A stretch of 64,000 nt of DNA from Glutamicibacter sp002979865 (GTDB taxonomy: Bacteria > Actinomycetota > Actinomycetes > Actinomycetales > Micrococcaceae). The stretch spans positions 248,001 through 312,000 of the forward strand of contig NZ_CP188297.1 of NCBI RefSeq assembly GCF_050030965.1, given 5' to 3'. Position numbers and translations under genes: made by a program. Positions within the stretch are counted from its first letter, which is position 1, and every line of letters starts with the position of its first letter. A model generated the notes under the pieces. That model saw only the letters and a program-made list of their open reading frames with translations. It did no database searches and was not told the DNA's origin. Of this stretch, positions 58,677 to 64,000 are shown in pieces.

Positions 58677-59816
58677 ATGACTGCCACCGAGGAAATCAAG
58701 AAGGGCCTAGCAGGCGTCGTCGTTGACTACACCGCCGTCTCCAAGGTCAATCCAGACACCAACTCGCTGCTCTACCGCGGCTACCCGGTCCAGGACCTGG
58801 CCGCGAACAAGTCCTTCGAAGAGGTCGCCTTGCTGCTCTGGACCGGCGAGCTGCCAACGCAAAGCGAACTGACCGAGTTCAGTGCTTTCGAGCGGGCCAA
58901 CCGCGCGCTGGACCCGCGGGTGAAGGCCGCCATCGACCTGCTTCCAGCTGACTGCCATCCCATGGATGTGGGCCGTACCGCCGTCTCGGTAATCGGCGCC
59001 AACCACCCCGAGGCCGAGAACTCCTCCCCCGAGGCGGAGCTGCTCAAGGCCAAGGAGCTGTTCGCGGCCTTCCCGGCGGTGGTTGCCTACGACCAGCGCC
59101 GCCGCCGCGGCCAGGACGCGGTAGCTCCGCGCGGAGATCTGGATTACTCCTCGAACTTCCTGTGGATGGCCTTCGGCGAAGAAGCAGCCCCCGAGGTTGT
59201 CGACGCGTTCCGCGTATCGATGGTGCTCTATGCCGAGCACTCCTTCAACGCTTCGACCTTCACCGCCCGCGTGATCACCTCGACCCTCTCCGACCTGCAC
59301 TCGGCCGTCACCGGGGCGATCGGCGCACTGAAGGGCCCCCTGCACGGCGGCGCCAACGAAGCTGTCATGCATACCTTCAACGAGATCGGCATCGACAAGG
59401 AAGAATCCCGCGAGGATGCTGCCAAGCGCGCCAAGGCGTGGATGGAAGAGGCGCTGGCCGCCAAGAAGAAGGTCATGGGCTTCGGCCACCGCGTCTACAA
59501 GCACGGCGACTCCCGCGTGCCAACCATGAAGGCCGCGCTGGATCGCATGATCGAGCACTACGGCCGCCATGAGATGCTGGGCTTGTACGACGGCCTGGAG
59601 GCAGCCATGGACGAGGCCAAGTCCATCAAGCCGAACCTCGACTACCCGGCCGGCCCTACCTATCATCTGATGGGCTTCGACACCGAGATGTTCACCCCGA
59701 TCTTCATCGCGGCACGCATCACCGGCTGGACCAGCCACATCTTCGAGCAGCGTGCAGCCAATGCGCTGATCCGCCCGCTTTCGGCTTATAACGGCGTGGA
59801 GCAGCGCTCGCTGTAG
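58677..59816 (+). CDS. prpC: 2-methylcitrate synthase
   Basis: 379 residues, short type II citrate-synthase family. LKGPLHGGANEAVMHTFNEI (catalytic His), MGFGHRVYKHGDSRVPTMKA (His), and FDTEMFTPIFIAARITGWTS (Asp) are present. RGYPVQDLAANKSFEEVALL near the start is typical of PrpC. It condenses propionyl-CoA with oxaloacetate. An AGGAG site precedes the ATG. Confidence 0.94.
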   Translation: MTATEEIKKGLAGVVVDYTAVSKVNPDTNSLLYRGYPVQDLAANKSFEEVALLLWTGELPTQSELTEFSAFERANRALDPRVKAAIDLLPADCHPMDVGRTAVSVIGANHPEAENSSPEAELLKAKELFAAFPAVVAYDQRRRRGQDAVAPRGDLDYSSNFLWMAFGEEAAPEVVDAFRVSMVLYAEHSFNASTFTARVITSTLSDLHSAVTGAIGALKGPLHGGANEAVMHTFNEIGIDKEESREDAAKRAKAWMEEALAAKKKVMGFGHRVYKHGDSRVPTMKAALDRMIEHYGRHEMLGLYDGLEAAMDEAKSIKPNLDYPAGPTYHLMGFDTEMFTPIFIAARITGWTSHIFEQRAANALIRPLSAYNGVEQRSL

Positions 59817-59828
59817 ACGCTTCGACTC

Positions 59829-59881
59829 ACGGCATTGGCCGCGGGTATGGCATAGCCGTGCCAGCCCGTGGCCATTGCCGT
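59829..59881 (+). terminator. Terminator-like long hairpin after prpC
   Basis: ACGGCATTGGCC pairs with GGCCATTGCCGT (one mismatch), extended by CGGG/CCCG; the loop is about 20 bases. It lies 12 bases after the prpC stop. Confidence 0.6.
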
Positions 59882-59946
59882 GCCTGCTGCGAGACGGCAT
59901 CGGCTTGCCATCGTTGCCCAAGGTTGCAGTCCCAGGCCAATGGGCC

Positions 59947-59961
59947 TATCGTTTAACGATA
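59947..59961. promoter_or_regulatory. Operator candidate upstream of the DUF2975-XRE pair
   Basis: TATCGTT-T-AACGATA, a perfect 7-1-7 dyad, with a further half-site ACGATAA about 20 bases downstream. It is 34-48 bases before the first ATG, in promoter position, and probably binds the XRE protein encoded in the operon. Confidence 0.6.
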
Positions 59962-59994
59962 GATGCATTCCGAAGAACGATAAGGTCTATTGCC

Positions 59995-60492
59995 ATGGGA
60001 AAATTCAGCATTATCGGTTTGAAGGTAGTTCTGGCCGTGATCCTGGCTGGCACGCTTTTTGTGCAGCTGTTCATGATCCCGATGATCTTGATCCACGAGT
60101 CGCCGAGCAACGGCACCGACAAGTTCTTTCAAGCCTCTTTCCTCGGCTACTTGCTTCTCGCCGGGCTCATCATTGAAACCTGCGTCTACAGCGTGTGGAA
60201 ACTAGCCACGAGAGTTAAACGCGGCACCGTTTTCGATCCCGCTTCCCTGGGCTATGTAACGCCGATCATCATTGCCTTCACGATCGGCGCCCTATCCACT
60301 TTTGCCCTCGGAGCGATCTTCGCCGCCAGCACGGAAATTGCACCCGGAGTCGTGCTTCTTGTTGGTGGAGCCGGGGTGCTGATGATCGGCATCAGCATCA
60401 TCGTGCTCGTACTGCGGCAGTTGCTCGCACAAGCGGCGATGACCGAAGCCCAAGCCGATGCGCTCCGTACCGAACTGGGCGGCGTGATCTAA
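59995..60492 (+). CDS. DUF2975 family membrane protein
   Basis: 165 residues with four helices: VVLAVILAGTLFVQLFMIPM, GYLLLAGLIIETCVYSVWKL, YVTPIIIAFTIGALSTFALG and GVVLLVGGAGVLMIGISIIV, and a short cytoplasmic tail. The start is the ATG at 59995 with AAGG upstream. The family nearly always precedes a small XRE regulator, as here; the function is unknown, possibly membrane-linked control of that regulator. Confidence 0.88.
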   Translation: MGKFSIIGLKVVLAVILAGTLFVQLFMIPMILIHESPSNGTDKFFQASFLGYLLLAGLIIETCVYSVWKLATRVKRGTVFDPASLGYVTPIIIAFTIGALSTFALGAIFAASTEIAPGVVLLVGGAGVLMIGISIIVLVLRQLLAQAAMTEAQADALRTELGGVI

Positions 60493-60704
60493 TGGGAATC
60501 CGCGTAGATATAGACGTGATGCTGGCCCGCCGCAAAATGGCCGTCGGCGAGTTGGCCGAACGCATCGGCATTACCCCGGCCAACCTCGCGGTGCTCAAGA
60601 ACGGGCGCGCCAAGGCCGTACGTTTCAGCACACTTGAAGCCCTCTGCCGGGAATTGGAATGCCAGCCCGGCGACCTCTTGATCTTCGAAACCGAACAGGA
60701 CTAG
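60492..60704 (+). CDS. Small XRE-family regulator (YozG-like)
   Basis: 70 residues, one Cro/CI helix-turn-helix: VDIDVMLARRKMAVGELAER, IGITPANLAVLKNGRAKAVR and FSTLEALCRELECQPGDLL. The ATG overlaps the stop of the DUF2975 gene. It is likely to bind the TATCGTTtAACGATA dyad upstream and to autoregulate. Confidence 0.92.
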   Translation: MGIRVDIDVMLARRKMAVGELAERIGITPANLAVLKNGRAKAVRFSTLEALCRELECQPGDLLIFETEQD

Positions 60705-60718
60705 ATGCAGCTCGCTGG

Positions 60719-61225
60719 CTAGTCCCAGTTCTCGAAGCTGATGCTCTGCACCGAGGTGTTGTCCTGCGCCAGCACGATCTCGACGGTAAATTTCCCGCCG
60801 GCTACGAGTTGCGGCAGCCACAACGGGGAATCCTGCCACATCTGCTCCAAGGGCAAGGCCGCCGGATCGGCCCACAGCGGCTCGAGCTCCTCGGTGATGT
60901 GCAGCTGGCCCGATGCCTTCCAGGCAATGAAGGTGGCGCATTCCATGTCGGCTGCCGGCTGGGCGGGGAACCGGAAAATGACCTGCGCCGCAGGCTCCAG
61001 ATCCTCCGGAGCGAGAAGCAGTCCGGTTTCCTCGGAGAATTCCCGGACGGCCGCTTGCCGCGCGCTCTCTCCCTGCTCGATCTTGCCGCCGGGCAACACG
61101 ATATTGCCCTTGCCGAATCCGCGACGCTTGCGTCCGAGCAACACGTGCAGCCGTCCTTCGCGCTCCTGCAGCAGCGCCACGAGGGCTACCTGCTTGGCAG
61201 AACGCACCTGGTGGCCGGCGACCAC
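60719..61225 (-). CDS. Nudix hydrolase, 8-oxo-dGTP diphosphatase type
   Basis: 168 residues, GTG start at 61225 overlapping the xerD stop. The Nudix box reads GGKIEQGESARQAAVREFSE then ETGL, preceded by GRKRRGFGKGNIVLP, a pattern shared with MTH1/MutT-like enzymes that clear oxidised nucleotides. C-terminal WDSPLWLPQ-like segment (WQDSPLWLPQLVAGGKF) also fits MTH1-type proteins. Co-transcribed with xerD. Confidence 0.88.
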   Translation of the reverse strand: MVAGHQVRSAKQVALVALLQEREGRLHVLLGRKRRGFGKGNIVLPGGKIEQGESARQAAVREFSEETGLLLAPEDLEPAAQVIFRFPAQPAADMECATFIAWKASGQLHITEELEPLWADPAALPLEQMWQDSPLWLPQLVAGGKFTVEIVLAQDNTSVQSISFENWD

Positions 61226-62148
61226 TAGTTCACCCTCGGGTGGGCCAACTGGTAGGCCTCACGCAGCGAATCCACGGTGACCTTGGTGTAGATCTGCGTG
61301 GTGGTGACCGATGCATGTCCCAGCAGCTCCTGGACCACCCGCACATCCGCGCCGCCCTCCAGCAAATGAGTGGCGAAGGAGTGGCGCAGCGTATGCGGAG
61401 AGACCTCGGTGGAAACCCCGGCGCGCTCAGCGGCCTTCGAAAGCAACAGCCACACCGATTGGCGGGAAAGCCGTCCCCCGCGCTGGTTCAGGAACAACGC
61501 TGGAGTTCCCTTGCCCTTGGCGGCTAGCCCGGGACGGGCACGCACCAGATAATCGCTCACCGCACGCTGGGCATAACCGCCCACCGGAACGACCCGCTCC
61601 TTGGATCCCTTGCCGAACAAGCGCACCACCGCATCGTCGGCAAAGTGCAGGTCATCGACGTCCAGGTCCACGACTTCGGAAATGCGCGCACCGGTGGAGT
61701 ACAAGAATTCCAGAATCGCGCGATCCCTCAGCCCGGCAGGGGTTTCGATGCTCACCGATTCGAGGATCCTGGTAACAAGGTCGATGGAGATCGCTTTGGG
61801 CAGGGATTGCCCGATAGCCGGAGGCTGGATCTCGCGGGCTGGGTTAGGCGCGCAAATCCCTTCGAGCTCCCAGTACTTGTGCAGTTGGCGGATGGCTACC
61901 GAATGGCGAGCGACGGAGCGGGCGCTCAACGGCTTATGCTCCTCGTCCCCGCGGGATAGATCCTGAAGGTAGCCGCTGATGGCCAGCTCGGTAATCTGCT
62001 GCGGTTGTGCTACGCCGGCTGCCTGCAGCGCTTCAACGTAGCGAAGCAGATCCCTCCGGTAGGAAGCCATTGTATTCTCGGCCAGCCCGCGCTCGATCGC
62101 CAGATGCTGCAGGTAGCGCTTGAGCGGGGTCTCGAAGTGGCCGCTCAT
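61225..62148 (-). CDS. xerD: Tyrosine recombinase XerD
   Basis: 307 residues. N-terminal SAM-like DNA-binding domain (YLQHLAIERGLAENTMASYR) and catalytic domain with Arg in STGARISEVVDLDVDDL, HTLRHSFATHLLEGG (His, Arg), LGHASVTTTQIYT (His and the Tyr nucleophile). With XerC it resolves chromosome dimers at dif. It overlaps the Nudix genes at both ends. Confidence 0.94.
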   Translation of the reverse strand: MSGHFETPLKRYLQHLAIERGLAENTMASYRRDLLRYVEALQAAGVAQPQQITELAISGYLQDLSRGDEEHKPLSARSVARHSVAIRQLHKYWELEGICAPNPAREIQPPAIGQSLPKAISIDLVTRILESVSIETPAGLRDRAILEFLYSTGARISEVVDLDVDDLHFADDAVVRLFGKGSKERVVPVGGYAQRAVSDYLVRARPGLAAKGKGTPALFLNQRGGRLSRQSVWLLLSKAAERAGVSTEVSPHTLRHSFATHLLEGGADVRVVQELLGHASVTTTQIYTKVTVDSLREAYQLAHPRVN

Positions 62149-62789
62149 CCTTCACGCAGGTATGGGTGCACATCGAATGGCTCGTTCGCATCGCGCAGGT
62201 CCAAGTACTTGCTGGTACGGGCTGCATGAGCGGCAAGGATCGCGATTGTCGCGGTGGGATTATGGATCTTGCCTGCCAGCACGGCTGCGACGGCTTCCTC
62301 CAGCGGCACCCAGGTGCTGATCATTTCAGATTCCTCCTCGGTACGCTCATGGCGCTGATCGGCGGCAACCAGTTTCGCATCGCGCGCGAGGTAGACTCGC
62401 ACTGCCTCGGCCGAGGAGCCCGGGCTCAAGAAGACATCGGTGAGGATCGACCAGTGCTCGGCGGTACGATCCGCTTCTTCCCATAATTCGCGCTTGGCAG
62501 CTTCCAAAGGTGGTTCTCCAGCCACATCGAGCAGCCCGGCAGGGATTTCCCACAGCCGCATGCCTACCGGGTGGCGGTACTGGTTGACCATCAAGATGCG
62601 TTCTTCAGCATCCATGACCAGAACGCATACAGCACCGGGGTGGTTGATGTAATCGCGTTCAATGGTCGCCCCGGATTCGGAGAGCTTCACCGTGTCATGG
62701 ACGACGTCCCAGATCCGTCCCTCATACACGGTTTCACGGTTCAGCAATTCACGTGGTGAGAATTCATCGGCTATCGGATGCAGCGGCAC
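62145..62789 (-). CDS. ADP-ribose pyrophosphatase-type Nudix hydrolase
   Basis: 214 residues. LWEIPAGLLDVAGEPPLEAA and KRELWEEAD carry the Nudix box; INHPGAVCVLVMDAEERILM and YRHPVGMRLW are typical of ADP-ribose hydrolases. It lies between pyrG and xerD, the standard actinobacterial position, and overlaps xerD by four bases. Confidence 0.92.
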   Translation of the reverse strand: MPLHPIADEFSPRELLNRETVYEGRIWDVVHDTVKLSESGATIERDYINHPGAVCVLVMDAEERILMVNQYRHPVGMRLWEIPAGLLDVAGEPPLEAAKRELWEEADRTAEHWSILTDVFLSPGSSAEAVRVYLARDAKLVAADQRHERTEEESEMISTWVPLEEAVAAVLAGKIHNPTATIAILAAHAARTSKYLDLRDANEPFDVHPYLREG

Positions 62790-62844
62790 GAGGATCGTCC
62801 TTCGGTAGAAAAAGCTGGTCGGTATTCTCCAGCTTAAACAGCTA

Positions 62845-62870
62845 CGCGCCGGTCAGTAACGACCGGCGCG
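62845..62870 (-). terminator. Hairpin after pyrG
   Basis: CGCGCCGGTC and its complement form a 10-bp stem with an AGTAAC loop, 40 bases after the pyrG stop on the minus strand. Confidence 0.65.
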
Positions 62871-62909
62871 CAGTGCCTTCAGAGTTTTACCTGCGGCAAG
62901 CTGTATTAC

Positions 62910-64000
62910 TTACTTGCGCAGCCCCAGAGCTGCCTCGACCAGACCTGCAAACAGCGGGTGCGGGCGAGTCGGGCGGCTGGAGAGCTCAGGGTGAGCCTGC
63001 GTTGAAACGTAGTACGGGTGTACTTCCCTTGGCAGTTCAACGAACTCGACCAGGTTGCCATCTGGCGAGGTGCCAGCGAAGACCAGGCCAGCCTCTTCGA
63101 GCTGCGCGCGGTACGAGTTGTTGACCTCGTAGCGGTGGCGATGGCGCTCCGCAACCTCGGTCTTGCCGTAGGTCTCAGCCAGAACCGATCCCTCAAGCAG
63201 CTTTGCGTCGTACAGGCCCAAACGCATGGTGCCGCCCAGGTCGCCCTTGCCTTCAACGATGTCCAGCTGCTCTTCCATGGTCGCGATGACCGGGGTCGAG
63301 GTTTCAGGATCGAATTCGGTGGACGATGCATCGGTGAGGCCAGCCATGTTGCGGGCGTATTCGATGACCATCGACTGCAGTCCCAGGCACAGGCCCAGGG
63401 TTGGCAGCTTGTTTTCGCGAGCGAAGCGCAGCGCGCCCAGCTTGCCTTCCAGACCGCGGATGCCGAAGCCACCGGGGACGCAGATTGCCTCTGCACCCTC
63501 AAGCGCCTTGGCGGCCCCTGCTTCGGTAGCGCAGTCATCTGCTGGTACCCAGCGGATGTTGACCTTGGCGTTGTTTGCGAACCCGCCGGCACGCAGAGCT
63601 TCGGTGACCGACAGGTAGGCGTCGGGCAGATCGATGTACTTGCCCACCAAAGCTACGGTCAGCTCGGTTGCGGGGTTGTGCACGACTTCGAGCAAGCGAT
63701 CCCACGAAGCCCAGTCGACGTCGCGGAACTTCATCTCCAAGGTCTGGACGATGTAAGCGTCCAGGCCCTGGGAGTGGATGACCTTTGGGATGTCGTAGAT
63801 GCTTGGAGCATCGGCGCAGTTGATCACTGCTTCGGTGTCCACATCGCAGGTACGGCCGAGCTTGGCGCGCATTTCTGCCGGGATTGGACGGTCCGAGCGG
63901 ATTACCAACGAATCCGGCTGGATACCGATCGAACGCAAAGCGGCAACGGAGTGCTGGGTAGGCTTGGTCTTCAGTTCATGGCTTGGGCCGATGAATGGAA
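62910..64000 (-). CDS. pyrG: CTP synthase, 3' part (5' end beyond the window)
   Basis: The frame continues past 63938 to the window edge with SHELKTKPTQHSVAALRSIG, the family sequence, so the ATG-like codon at 63938 is internal. The C-terminal glutamine amidotransferase domain shows GGFGIRGLEGK, LPTLGLCLGLQSMVIEYARN (Cys nucleophile) and HPELSSRPTRPHPLF (His). It converts UTP to CTP using glutamine. Confidence 0.96.
   Translation of the reverse strand, partial: PFIGPSHELKTKPTQHSVAALRSIGIQPDSLVIRSDRPIPAEMRAKLGRTCDVDTEAVINCADAPSIYDIPKVIHSQGLDAYIVQTLEMKFRDVDWASWDRLLEVVHNPATELTVALVGKYIDLPDAYLSVTEALRAGGFANNAKVNIRWVPADDCATEAGAAKALEGAEAICVPGGFGIRGLEGKLGALRFARENKLPTLGLCLGLQSMVIEYARNMAGLTDASSTEFDPETSTPVIATMEEQLDIVEGKGDLGGTMRLGLYDAKLLEGSVLAETYGKTEVAERHRHRYEVNNSYRAQLEEAGLVFAGTSPDGNLVEFVELPREVHPYYVSTQAHPELSSRPTRPHPLFAGLVEAALGLRK

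Noticed and set aside
1..64000. CRISPR arrays and insertion sequences
   Set aside because: No regularly spaced repeats and no transposase gene were found; the recombinases are only the satellite integrase and XerD.

Overview
The window looks like the chromosome of a high-GC actinobacterium of the Micrococcaceae (Arthrobacter/Glutamicibacter type). This rests on the gene order garA-ftsR-DUF151-merR, the set parA-scpA-scpB-rluB-tyrA-cmk-der, xerD-Nudix-pyrG, a WhiB1-type protein, a PASTA kinase and biotin-dependent pyruvate carboxylase. No species can be fixed from sequence alone.

Positions 1-4457 and 12166-12429 (minus strand) are one Flp/Tad pilus locus: tadA-tadB-tadC-flp-tadE-tadE-tadG-like. 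tadA, the assembly ATPase, is split in two by a 7.7 kb integrated element (about 4454-12165). The element carries a large serine integrase beside one end, a 69-residue protein resembling the phiRv1 recombination directionality factor, a replication-initiator-like protein with a nested-dyad repeat array inside its gene, several small zinc-binding or unknown proteins, an HK97-type major capsid protein and a small helical protein that might be a small terminase. It has no large terminase, portal, protease or tail gene, so it reads as a phage satellite of the phiRv1 kind. The ends form an imperfect 35-bp dyad around a CC dinucleotide, which fixes the crossover. Rejoining the chromosome there restores the tadA frame exactly, so excision could switch pilus assembly back on.

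From 12.7 to 16.5 kb lies a solitary FHA-FtsK (EssC-like) ATPase. From 16.8 to 33.2 kb come whiB, a PASTA Ser/Thr kinase preceded by a coupled 17-codon ORF, class II DAHP synthase, an acyltransferase, an esterase, fadD, pyruvate carboxylase, an orphan ParA, and the conserved merR-DUF151-ftsR-garA block. The kinase and its likely substrate GarA are both in the window, linking signalling to TCA flux.

From 33.5 to 40 kb is a more variable stretch: DUF488, a MobA-type 3-hydroxybenzoate 4-monooxygenase, a remnant of an FAD-linked oxidase, an ABC-F resistance-type ATPase with a leader peptide and attenuator-like hairpins, PhzF, and tRNA-Pro(GGG). From 40 to 47.1 kb is the conserved der-cmk-tyrA-rluB-scpB-scpA-parA block. 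Between parA and xerD sits about 14 kb of accessory metabolism: dctA with a CitA/CitB-type two-component system, and the methylcitrate cycle for propionate (prpE, a GntR regulator, prpD, prpB, prpC), then a DUF2975/XRE pair. The window ends with a Nudix gene, xerD, an ADP-ribose Nudix gene and the 3' part of pyrG.
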